Shown piece by piece: positions 6,520 to 12,490 of a stretch of 12,490 bases of DNA. The notes beneath the pieces were generated by a model, which worked only from the letters and a program-made list of their open reading frames with translations, did no database searches and was not told the DNA's origin. The position numbers and the translations under genes are program-made. Each line of letters begins with the position of its first letter. The first letter of the stretch is position 1. Source of the DNA: Candidatus Aminicenantes bacterium UBA4085 (lineage in GTDB: Bacteria; Acidobacteriota; Aminicenantia; Aminicenantales; UBA4085); the NCBI GenBank assembly GCA_002383325.1, contig DFYJ01000131.1, forward strand, positions 6,187 through 18,676, given 5' to 3'.

Positions 6520-9500
6520 GCCTCGCCCTCGTCTCTCCCCGCGAAGGCCTGGTCGCCTCGGTCATGGAGCGTCTGCGGCCGAAGGGCAAGGACTACGGCG
6601 GCCAGTGGGTTGTCTTCCCCGAGCGGCGTCCCGGCTACTACCTGCGCAAGGCCCTGGCCGGCCGGGAGGGCACGGCGTTCCTCTCGCCCCGCATCGATTC
6701 CATGGATGCTTTCGTCGACCGCGTCTATCATGAGCGCCTGGGCCGGCGCGACAAGTCCCTCGACGCCCTTGACGCTGTGGCGATCCTCCTGGACATCCAC
6801 CGCGGCGAGCTGGGACGTCTGGGAGGGGGGCACTTCCTGACCGCCGACCAGTTCTTTCCGCTCGGGACCAAGCTCTTCCGCGACCTGGAGGAGATGGCGG
6901 CGGCTTCGGCCGGCCGGGACGCCTTGGCTCAGGCGGACGGCTGGACGGAGGACGGCCTGCCCGAAGCGACCCGCCGCCGCCTCCAGTCTCTGTCGCTGTT
7001 CTTCGAGAGATTCTATGAAATGCTGACCCGCTGCGGCTTCTCGACGCCCGGCTCGCGCCGAAGGGACGTGAAGGCGGCCTTGGCGCCGGAGCTTTTCGAA
7101 GGAGTCGACAACATCATCCTGGCCGGCTTCTTCCCGACCCCCGGCGGCGAGACGGACATCCTCAAGAAAATGGCCTCCTGGCCGAACGTCGACATCCTCT
7201 TCCAGGCCGGGAGCGGCCTGGCCGAGGCGCTCGATCGCTGCGGATTCGCCGACCCGGCCCTGCGTGCGGAAGCCGGAAAGGCGGAGTCGGAGCCCGTCGC
7301 GGCTTCGATCGAATTCTTCGAAAGCCCCGATGCGCACGGCCAGGTCTTCGCCCTCAACGCCGCCCTGGCGCCCGCGCTGGCCGATCCCGCGGCCCTGGAC
7401 GAGCGGAGCGTCATCGTCCTGCCCGCGGCCGAGACACTCTTCCCGCTCCATCAACAGACCCTAGCCGCGCTGCCGGCCGACGCCTACAACATCTCCCTGG
7501 GCTATCCGCTGGCCCGCACGCCGCTGGCCGGCTTCTTCGACCGCCTGCTGGAGCTGGTTCAGTCGACCGACGAGGAGGGGCGGGTCTACGCTCCCCACTA
7601 TCTCCGCTTCCTGCTCCATCCCTATGTCAAGAACCTCTTCTTCTACGGGGATGGCGTCGACGGGGAGTCGTTTGATGGGGGAGAGTCGGGAATTCGGGAA
7701 TTACGTAGGGTGCCCTTTTTTTCTTGCGAAAAAGAGGGCGACTCGGGCTCGTCCCCCTATTTCACGCGGCTGCTGGTCCATGTCGTGGAGGACGAGCTGC
7801 GGGAGCGCCGGACGCGGGCCTTCTGGGGCTTGGACGAGTTGGAGTCCGACGCCGGCATCCGGTCCGCTGCGGCCGAGCGTCTGCGCGGCATCGAGAGGGC
7901 GCCCGACCCTTCCGCCCTGATGGGCCAACTGGCCTGGATCCACTCCGCCCTCATCGCCCCCTTCCGGACGGTCCGGGATGTCCGCGAGTTCGCGGCCAAG
8001 CTGCGGTCGGCCCTGGTCTTCATCCACGAGAACGGCACGGCCCGCCGCCACGTCTTCTTCCACCCCTATGCCGAAGCCTTCCGCGACCGGCTGGAAGCCC
8101 TCGGCCGCTCGCTGCTCGGCCCGACCGTCTTCGAGGACCGCGCGAGCTACTTCAACCTCTTCCGCAAAGTCATCGCCGCCGGCTCCGTCCCGTTCGAGGG
8201 AACGCCGCTGAGGGGGCTTCAGGTGCTGGGCTTCTGGGAGACGCGGGGCCTGCCTTTCCGCGACGTCTCCATCCTCGACCTCGACGAGGATGTCCTGCCG
8301 GCCGCCCGGCGGGCCGACTCGCTTCTGCCCTTCGCTGCCCGGAGGGCTCTCGGTCTGCCGACCTACAAGGACGCCGAGCGGCGGGCCGGCTACCACCTGG
8401 ACGCCCTTCTGCGGGGGGCGGATCGGGTGCGCGCCTTCTCCGTCCGGTCCAAGGATCGCGAGCCCAGCCGCTTCTTCGCGGCCCTGCTGTGGGAGAGGCA
8501 GAAAAGGGCCGGGGAACCGCGGGCCGCCCGGCTCATCCGCAAGGTCCAGTACCGGATCGATCTTCAGACGCCGCTGCTCGCGCCTGTACCCAAGGACCCC
8601 GATACGGCCGCCTTCCTCGGCCGCTTGGCCTTCTCGGCGACTTCCCTGGACGCCTATCTGCGCTGCCCGCTCCAATTCCACCGCCGCTACGTGCTGGGCC
8701 TCAAGGAGAGGGACGAGCCGGGGGAGGAGCCTGAAGCTAAGGACATCGGTTCCTTTGTCCACTCGGTTCTCGAGGATTTCTTCGGCCCGTCGGTCGGACG
8801 GCCGCTGCGGCCCGCGGATCTCCGGCCTGAGGCGATGGAGGCCCTGGTCGAGCGCCGATTCGCCGACGCCTTCGGCGCCGAGGCGAGCGGCGGGTCCTAC
8901 CTTCTGAAGCGGCAGGTCCGAGCCCACCTGCGGGACTTCCTGATAGGATACCAGTCCGCGATCCTGGCCGGGCTGGAAGCCGAGGGAAAAGAGCTGAGCA
9001 TCCTGGGCCTCGAGCGGACCATCGGCTTGGAATGGGGAGGCCGCAGCCTCAAGGCGACCATCGACCGCCTGGAGCATCGCGGCGAAGATCTGTATGTCCT
9101 CGATTACAAGACCGGGGGCCGGGTCCAATATCTGGGGATCGACTTCGACAAGCTGGACCTCGAGGACCGCGCCTCATGGGCCCGGCGCGTCGGGAGCCTC
9201 CAGCTGCCCTTCTATCACCTGGTCGTGTCCCGGGCCCCGCTGCCGCCTCCCTTTTCCGCGCCCGGAAGCGGCGGGGTCCGGCCGGGCGTCCGATGCGTCC
9301 TGGTCATGCTGGGGACGCAGCGCCTCCACCCCGGTATCGAGATCGAGGCCTTCTCGGGCGGGCGCGAGATGAAGAAGCTGAACAAGATTCTGAAATCGGC
9401 CGGGGCCTCGGCCGCGGAGAAGGCAGCGGCCTTGGAAGCCCGGGCGCTCCTGACGGATGCCCGCATCGCCCTGACCGAGACCCTGATCGGCCGCCTGCTG

Positions 9501-9596
9501 GCCGAGATCGCCGATCCGGACCTGCCGTTCGACCCGGCCCTGAGGCGGCCCGAGGCCTGTGAGCGCTGCTCCTACGCCGCGATGTGCGGGCGCTGA
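6516..9596 (+). CDS. addB: AddB-like partner nuclease with iron-sulfur cluster motif
   Basis: This 1026-aa second subunit of the break-processing complex has an inactive helicase-like body and a C-terminal PD-(D/E)XK nuclease. The Walker A expected near the N-terminus of Bacillus AddB is absent; the sequence there reads LALVSPREGLVASVM. The AddB-type segment GLPFRDVSILDLDEDVLP is present. The nuclease has GSFVH (His749), IDR (Asp850), LDYKTG (Asp863, Lys865) and QLPFY (896-900). The cysteines that hold a 4Fe-4S cluster in AddB are conserved: Cys717 in LRCPLQF, and Cys1015, Cys1018 and Cys1024 in the C-x2-C-x5-C ending. I chose the ATG at 6516: it overlaps the addA stop as ATGA and has GGGAG 8 nt before it. 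A TTG at 6501 would add five residues. A hairpin-bearing insertion lies at residues about 378-413. With both nucleases intact, the complex should cut both strands. Confidence 0.9.
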   Translation: MSLALVSPREGLVASVMERLRPKGKDYGGQWVVFPERRPGYYLRKALAGREGTAFLSPRIDSMDAFVDRVYHERLGRRDKSLDALDAVAILLDIHRGELGRLGGGHFLTADQFFPLGTKLFRDLEEMAAASAGRDALAQADGWTEDGLPEATRRRLQSLSLFFERFYEMLTRCGFSTPGSRRRDVKAALAPELFEGVDNIILAGFFPTPGGETDILKKMASWPNVDILFQAGSGLAEALDRCGFADPALRAEAGKAESEPVAASIEFFESPDAHGQVFALNAALAPALADPAALDERSVIVLPAAETLFPLHQQTLAALPADAYNISLGYPLARTPLAGFFDRLLELVQSTDEEGRVYAPHYLRFLLHPYVKNLFFYGDGVDGESFDGGESGIRELRRVPFFSCEKEGDSGSSPYFTRLLVHVVEDELRERRTRAFWGLDELESDAGIRSAAAERLRGIERAPDPSALMGQLAWIHSALIAPFRTVRDVREFAAKLRSALVFIHENGTARRHVFFHPYAEAFRDRLEALGRSLLGPTVFEDRASYFNLFRKVIAAGSVPFEGTPLRGLQVLGFWETRGLPFRDVSILDLDEDVLPAARRADSLLPFAARRALGLPTYKDAERRAGYHLDALLRGADRVRAFSVRSKDREPSRFFAALLWERQKRAGEPRAARLIRKVQYRIDLQTPLLAPVPKDPDTAAFLGRLAFSATSLDAYLRCPLQFHRRYVLGLKERDEPGEEPEAKDIGSFVHSVLEDFFGPSVGRPLRPADLRPEAMEALVERRFADAFGAEASGGSYLLKRQVRAHLRDFLIGYQSAILAGLEAEGKELSILGLERTIGLEWGGRSLKATIDRLEHRGEDLYVLDYKTGGRVQYLGIDFDKLDLEDRASWARRVGSLQLPFYHLVVSRAPLPPPFSAPGSGGVRPGVRCVLVMLGTQRLHPGIEIEAFSGGREMKKLNKILKSAGASAAEKAAALEARALLTDARIALTETLIGRLLAEIADPDLPFDPALRRPEACERCSYAAMCGR
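7687..7740 (+). repeat. AT-rich hairpin element in frame within addB
   Basis: The arms GCCCTTTTTTTC (7712-7723) and GAAAAAGAGGGC (7728-7739) pair over 12 bp with a single G-T wobble around a TTGC loop. Just upstream are a tandem 8-bp repeat, CGGGAATT twice (7687-7702), and the palindrome TACGTA (7702-7707). Base composition differs sharply from the surrounding GC-rich gene. The frame is kept, encoding about IRELRRVPFFSCEKEGDSG. This has the form of a small palindromic element (REP-like or similar) inserted in a coding region. Only one copy is in the window, so the mobile nature is inferred. Confidence 0.6.
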
Positions 9597-9615
9597 GCTG
9601 CTCCGATTCTCCCTT

Positions 9616-10119
9616 CTACTTGGCCTTCTCGGCCTCCAGCTCCGCGGCGTAGCCCGGATTGGACCACTTGTAGGAGAGCGTGCCGTATTCCTTGCCCATC
9701 GGGTTTGTCTTCTCGTAGAGGGCGTCCTTGATGATCCACTTCCCGGAGACCGCCTTTTCGTTGGGAGTCATGATCTGGAGCTCGACCGCCGTGCCGGGCT
9801 CGATGGCCGAGATCTCGGCGTACCCGGCGTCGGTGATGGTGTCCAGGAGGGCTTTGCCGTCCGCGTCGAAGAAGATGACCGTCCCCCCGACGGCGGAGAT
9901 CGCCGAGCTGGAGGCGTTGGTCAGCGTCATGGTGAAGGTGGGGGCGATCGGGCTCATGCCCTTGACCATGTTCCCGGCTACAACCGGCGGCTTGCCGGCG
10001 GCGATGAGGTCCTCGATGGGTGTTCCGACCGGCTTCTTCTCGCCTTTGCAGGCGGGGCCGGCGGCCAAGACGAGAACGAGGATGAGGGCGACATAGGCGG
10101 ACTTACGCAGCGTGCTCAT
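9616..10119 (-). CDS. Small exported protein, probable lipoprotein
   Basis: This 167-aa protein starts MSTLRK, then has a hydrophobic stretch (residues about 8-20) and AAGPACKGEKK with Cys24, a typical place for a lipid-modified cysteine followed by a charged linker. Pro at -2 and Gly at -3 make the lipobox non-standard, so cleavage by signal peptidase I is the alternative. The mature part (about 40-150) alternates strands, including FTMTLTNASSSAISAVGGTV, FFDADGKALLD and IEPGTAVELQI. This reads as a single Ig-like beta domain similar in style to FxLYD domains of surface lipoproteins. I chose the ATG at 10119 because AGGAGG ends 7 nt before it. The longer frame from 10155 begins inside the promoter. 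It converges on addB with a 19-nt gap and no visible terminator hairpin. Role unknown. Confidence 0.85.
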   Translation of the reverse strand: MSTLRKSAYVALILVLVLAAGPACKGEKKPVGTPIEDLIAAGKPPVVAGNMVKGMSPIAPTFTMTLTNASSSAISAVGGTVIFFDADGKALLDTITDAGYAEISAIEPGTAVELQIMTPNEKAVSGKWIIKDALYEKTNPMGKEYGTLSYKWSNPGYAAELEAEKAK

Positions 10120-10133
10120 GGAATTGCCTCCTG

Positions 10134-10146
10134 CCGTTCGGAACGG
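10134..10146. repeat. 13-bp palindrome at the start of the lipoprotein leader
   Basis: CCGTTC and GAACGG are perfect inverted repeats around a single central base. They lie between the predicted transcription start (near 10147, minus strand) and the AGGAGG site of the lipoprotein gene. The palindrome could be a repressor site or a hairpin at the 5' end of the mRNA. Confidence 0.4.
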
Positions 10147-10153
10147 ATAACCC

Positions 10154-10183
10154 ATTCTCTTTCCGGAAGGCGGGGGGTGTCAA
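10154..10183 (-). promoter_or_regulatory. Promoter of the lipoprotein gene
   Basis: On the minus strand a perfect TTGACA (10183-10178) is followed after 18 nt by GAGAAT (10159-10154), a 4 of 6 match to the -10 consensus. The predicted start near 10147 gives a leader of about 28 nt that includes AGGAGG. This agrees with the chosen start codon at 10119. Confidence 0.55.
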
Positions 10184-10216
10184 GGGGCCTGGCCTCCCTC
10201 CGTCCCGGGGAATGAC

Positions 10217-10230
10217 GCCCGGAACCGGGC
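10217..10230. repeat. Small inverted repeat upstream of the secA-leader promoter
   Basis: GCCCGG and CCGGGC form a perfect 6-bp inverted repeat with a 2-nt centre, ending 3 nt before the TTGACA at 10234. The position suits an operator or activator site. Short GC palindromes are common in DNA of this composition, so support is weak. Confidence 0.3.
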
Positions 10231-10233
10231 CAT

Positions 10234-10262
10234 TTGACAAAGGCGCCCTGAGGGCCTATCTT
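10234..10262 (+). promoter_or_regulatory. Promoter of the leader ORF and secA-like gene
   Basis: A perfect TTGACA (10234-10239) is separated by exactly 17 nt from TATCTT (10257-10262), a 4 of 6 match. The spacer contains the palindrome GCCCTGAGGGC (10245-10255), a possible operator. Only 8 nt lie between the -10 box and the ATG at 10271, so the transcript should begin at or next to that ATG. The secA-like gene would then have a leader of nearly 290 nt containing the 78-codon ORF. Confidence 0.6.
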
Positions 10263-10270
10263 TTCCCCTC

Positions 10271-10507
10271 ATGATCAGCGAAGGAAGATTTCCGGCCGGA
10301 GTCGGAGCCGATCGCCTCGGCTGGGCGATGCTGGCTGGAATCATCCTGCTGGCCATCTTGGCGCCGCCGCTGCTGCTGCCGCTTCTCCTTGCCCTGGCCC
10401 TGACTATCGGGTTGGCCGCCTGTTGCCTCAGTTCGGCCGGCCGCATCCCGCCCCTTGTCCCGGTCCTGGTCCGCCCTCTTGCGCCGCGCGCCCCTCCCCG
10501 CGGCTGA
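10271..10507 (+). CDS. Leader ORF ending in RAPP: candidate SecM-like arrest peptide
   Basis: This is a 78-codon ORF directly upstream of a SecA-family gene. Residues 1-15 are polar with net charge near zero. Residues 16-53 are strongly hydrophobic (WAMLAGIILLAIL, then a PP turn, then more Leu/Ala), giving one long or two short membrane segments or an uncleaved signal. The tail (54-78) is Pro/Arg-rich and ends RPLAPRAPPRG. Arg73-Ala74-Pro75-Pro76 matches the stall motif of RAPP-type arrest peptides known upstream of Sec-pathway genes (ApdA, ApdP); E. coli SecM uses RAGP. About three quarters of the codons end in G or C, as in neighbouring genes, which supports translation in this frame. No Shine-Dalgarno sequence precedes the ATG; the promoter position implies a leaderless mRNA. 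The stop is 49 nt before the secA-like start. It could instead be an ordinary small membrane protein, or not be translated. Confidence 0.6.
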   Translation: MISEGRFPAGVGADRLGWAMLAGIILLAILAPPLLLPLLLALALTIGLAACCLSSAGRIPPLVPVLVRPLAPRAPPRG

Positions 10508-10553
10508 CCTCCTTCTTCTCCTTCCCCCCCCATCCCACCGACTCTGGAGGTCA
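10505..10553 (+). promoter_or_regulatory. Helix that could hide the secA-like ribosome binding site
   Basis: TGACCTCC (10505-10512), which begins with the stop codon of the leader ORF, is perfectly complementary over 8 nt to GGAGGTCA (10546-10553), which contains the GGAGG ribosome binding site of the gene starting at 10557. The 33-nt loop is pyrimidine-rich and unstructured by eye. A ribosome held on the RAPP codons (10487-10498) would cover the left arm and free the site. This is the same logic as the secM-secA helix in E. coli. Confidence 0.5.
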
Positions 10554-10556
10554 AGA

Positions 10557-12490
10557 ATGTCCAAGCCGAATGAAGTCCGGCGCCGTTCGCGCAGGGCGAA
10601 GAAAGCCCTCGATACGCTCGTCTCCAATCCCGTTGAAACCGATTTGTCCCCTTACCGCGAAGCCGTCGCGCGAATCGACTCCCTGGACCTGAAATCCGAG
10701 CCTGATGCTGCGCTGCGGTCCCGAGCCGCCCGCCTGAAAGATGCGATGCGCTCTTCGACCGAAGCCGTCGATGGCGCGGGCTTCCCGCTCGAGCCTCGGG
10801 CCGTGGAAGCCTTCGCCCTGGTTCGGGAAGCCTCGCGCCGGACCCTCGGCCTTGATCCCTTCGACGTCCAGCTGATCGCCGGCATGGCCATGGCCCGCGG
10901 CCGAATGGCCGAGCTGCCGACGGGGGAGGGCAAGACCCTGGCCGCTGTCTTTCCCGTCTTCCTGCACGCCCTCTCCGGCCGCGGCGTCCACGTTCTGACT
11001 TTCAACGACTACCTGGCCCGCCGCGACGCTGGATGGATGGGGCCCGCCTACCGCTTCCTCGGCCTCTCGGTCGGCTGCGTCCAGGAGGGCCAGGCCCCCG
11101 GCGTCAAGCGGGCCGCCTACGCCTGCGACGTGACCTACGCCACGGCCAAGGAAGCTGGCTTCGACTTCCTGCGCGACCGGATCGCCGATGATCCGTCCGG
11201 ACTGGTCCATCGGCCTTTCCATTTCGCCCTGGTCGACGAGGCCGACTCGATCCTGATCGACGAGGCCCGCATCCCGCTGGTCATCTCGGGGGCCGAAGAC
11301 CGGGCTTCCTGGGACGCCTCCCGGCTGGCGGCCGCCGTCCGCCGTCTCGTCCCGGGCCGCGACTATGCCACCGACGACGAGCACCGCAACGTCTTTCTCA
11401 CCGACGCCGGGCAGGCGGCGGCCGAGGCCGTTCTCGGAGTCCGCGGCCTGTACGATGCGGAGAACCAGCCCCTGCTCGAAGCCCTCTACTGCGCCCTGCA
11501 CGCCGAGTGCCTCCTGCAGCGGGACATCGACTATATCGTCCGGGAGGGCCGGATCGCCATCGTCGACGAGTTCACCGGCCGGGTGGTCGAGAAGAGGCTC
11601 TGGCCGGACGGCCTGCAGGCCGCGGTCGAGGCCAAGGAGGGGCTGAAGCGCCGGACCGAGGGCCGCATCCTCGGCTCGATCACCCTGCAGCATTTCTTCG
11701 GCTTGTACCCGCGGCTGGCCGGGATGACCGCCACCGCCCGGACCGCGGAGCTCCGCGAGTTCTACGGCTTGACGACGACCATCGTCCCGCCCCACATCCC
11801 GAGCCGCCGCGAAGACCTGCCCGACGCGGTCTTCTCGCATCGGGAGGCCAAGGCCCTGGCCCTCGTCCGGGAGATCTCCGGGGCCCATGCCGCCCGGCGC
11901 CCCGGCCTAGTCGGGACGGCCTCGGTCCGCGAGTCCGAGGAGCTGGCCGCCCGGCTTCGCGCCGCCGGGGTGGACTGCGCCGTCCTGAACGCCCGCCAGG
12001 ACGAGCGCGAGGCCTCGATCATCGCCGACGCGGGCCGGCCCGGCGCGGTCACGATCTCGACCAACATGGCCGGCCGGGGCACGGACATCCGCCTCGGCGG
12101 GGCGGACGAGCGCGAGCGGAACGAGGTCGTCTCCCGGGGCGGCCTCTACGTCATCGGGACCAACCGGCACGAGAGCCTGCGCATCGACCGCCAGCTGCGC
12201 GGCCGGTCCGGGCGGCAGGGAGACCCCGGCCAGACCCGCTTCTTCATCAGCCTGGAGGACGATCTGTTCGAGCGCTATGGCTTGACCAAGATCTTCACCG
12301 CCCGGCACCGCATTGTTCGGGGCGGGGAGGAAATCGGCACGGCCGCCATCCGCCGCGAGATCGAGCACGCCCAGCGGGTCATCGAGGGCCAGAACTTCGA
12401 TATCCGCCGCCAGCTGGCCAAGTATTCCCATCTGATCGAGATGCAGCGGTGGATCGTCCAGGATCGGCGGGACGCACTTCTCTTGTCAAA
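10557..12490 (+). CDS. secA: SecA-family preprotein translocase ATPase, divergent; 3' end outside window
   Basis: 644 residues are visible before the right edge. SecA proteins are peripheral membrane motors that push preproteins through SecYEG using ATP. Present are the FDVQL Q-motif (Gln105), Walker A TGEGKT (122-127), Walker B VDEAD (Asp227-Glu228), VDEFTGRVVEKR, AGMTATART, TNMAGRGTDI (to 511) and the arginine-finger segment RIDRQLRGRSGRQGD (542-556). The start of the helical scaffold is also visible. The protein departs from housekeeping SecA at near-invariant places: YSHLIEMQR for YDDVMNxQR, DEADSILIDEARIPL for DEVDSILIDEARTPL, and EKRLWPDGLQAAVEAKEG for the GRRxSxGLHQAxEAKE segment. I therefore favour a SecA paralog (SecA2-like), though it may be the main SecA of a divergent lineage. 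The start has GGAGG with 6-nt spacing. The C-terminal zinc or lipid-binding tail cannot be judged. Confidence 0.93.
   Translation, partial: MSKPNEVRRRSRRAKKALDTLVSNPVETDLSPYREAVARIDSLDLKSEPDAALRSRAARLKDAMRSSTEAVDGAGFPLEPRAVEAFALVREASRRTLGLDPFDVQLIAGMAMARGRMAELPTGEGKTLAAVFPVFLHALSGRGVHVLTFNDYLARRDAGWMGPAYRFLGLSVGCVQEGQAPGVKRAAYACDVTYATAKEAGFDFLRDRIADDPSGLVHRPFHFALVDEADSILIDEARIPLVISGAEDRASWDASRLAAAVRRLVPGRDYATDDEHRNVFLTDAGQAAAEAVLGVRGLYDAENQPLLEALYCALHAECLLQRDIDYIVREGRIAIVDEFTGRVVEKRLWPDGLQAAVEAKEGLKRRTEGRILGSITLQHFFGLYPRLAGMTATARTAELREFYGLTTTIVPPHIPSRREDLPDAVFSHREAKALALVREISGAHAARRPGLVGTASVRESEELAARLRAAGVDCAVLNARQDEREASIIADAGRPGAVTISTNMAGRGTDIRLGGADERERNEVVSRGGLYVIGTNRHESLRIDRQLRGRSGRQGDPGQTRFFISLEDDLFERYGLTKIFTARHRIVRGGEEIGTAAIRREIEHAQRVIEGQNFDIRRQLAKYSHLIEMQRWIVQDRRDALLLS

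Noticed and set aside
7712..7739. The addB hairpin as an intrinsic terminator
   Set aside because: The T-run is inside the stem, not after it, and the hairpin lies in the middle of an intact coding sequence, so a terminator is not the best reading.
9597..9615. A terminator between addB and the lipoprotein gene
   Set aside because: The 19-nt gap has no inverted repeat followed by a T-run on either strand.
10180..10627. Minus-strand ORFs (123 and 124 codons) opposite the leader ORF
   Set aside because: They are Arg/Gly/Gln-rich with no ribosome binding site and span the control region and part of the secA-like gene. The plus frame has the better codon pattern and a hydrophobic segment.
10551..11888. 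A 445-codon minus-strand ORF opposite the secA-like gene
   Set aside because: The plus strand carries all the SecA ATPase motifs; the reverse frame is a composition shadow.

Overview
The window is GC-rich bacterial chromosome (about two thirds G+C by eye) with tightly packed genes. I see no phage, insertion sequence, CRISPR, rRNA or tRNA. The codon bias and the pairing of AddAB-type recombination genes with a divergent SecA-family gene would suit Acidobacteriota or candidate phylum Aminicenantes. That placement is an impression from gene style, not something the sequence proves.

Layout. (1) Positions 1-216 hold no convincing gene; a TATAAT box sits just before a 165-aa flavodoxin-domain gene (217-714, +). 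(2) Two minus-strand genes (2410-3063, then 682-2400) form a tight pair of membrane proteins. The first is 217 aa. The second is 572 aa and carries a TPR-like region and a C-terminal beta-rich domain. Its 3' end overlaps the flavodoxin gene by 33 bp, tail to tail. (3) A short divergent spacer (3064-3186) separates that pair from addA-addB (3187-6519 and 6516-9596, +), which overlap by 4 nt (ATGA). They encode a helicase-nuclease and its partner nuclease for double-strand break processing. addB contains an AT-rich 12-bp hairpin inserted in frame. (4) A small exported or lipoprotein gene (9616-10119, -) faces addB. (5) A divergent control region (10120-10270) carries two good TTGACA-type promoters and several small palindromes. 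(6) On the plus strand a 78-codon ORF (10271-10507) precedes a divergent SecA-family ATPase (10557 to the right edge, incomplete).

Most interesting part. The 78-aa ORF has an N-terminal hydrophobic segment and ends in Arg-Ala-Pro-Pro-Arg-Gly. Its stop codon lies in an 8-nt segment (TGACCTCC) perfectly complementary to the Shine-Dalgarno region (GGAGGTCA) of the secA-like gene 33 nt further on. This is the layout of a SecM-type system: a nascent chain stalls the ribosome when secretion is poor, which keeps the RNA helix open and lets the secretion ATPase be translated. RAPP is the stall motif of known arrest peptides found upstream of Sec-pathway genes. The -10 box is placed so that the ORF's mRNA would be leaderless. 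The SecA here looks like a diverged paralog rather than the housekeeping protein. A SecM-like sensor on such a paralog would be unusual, as far as I know.
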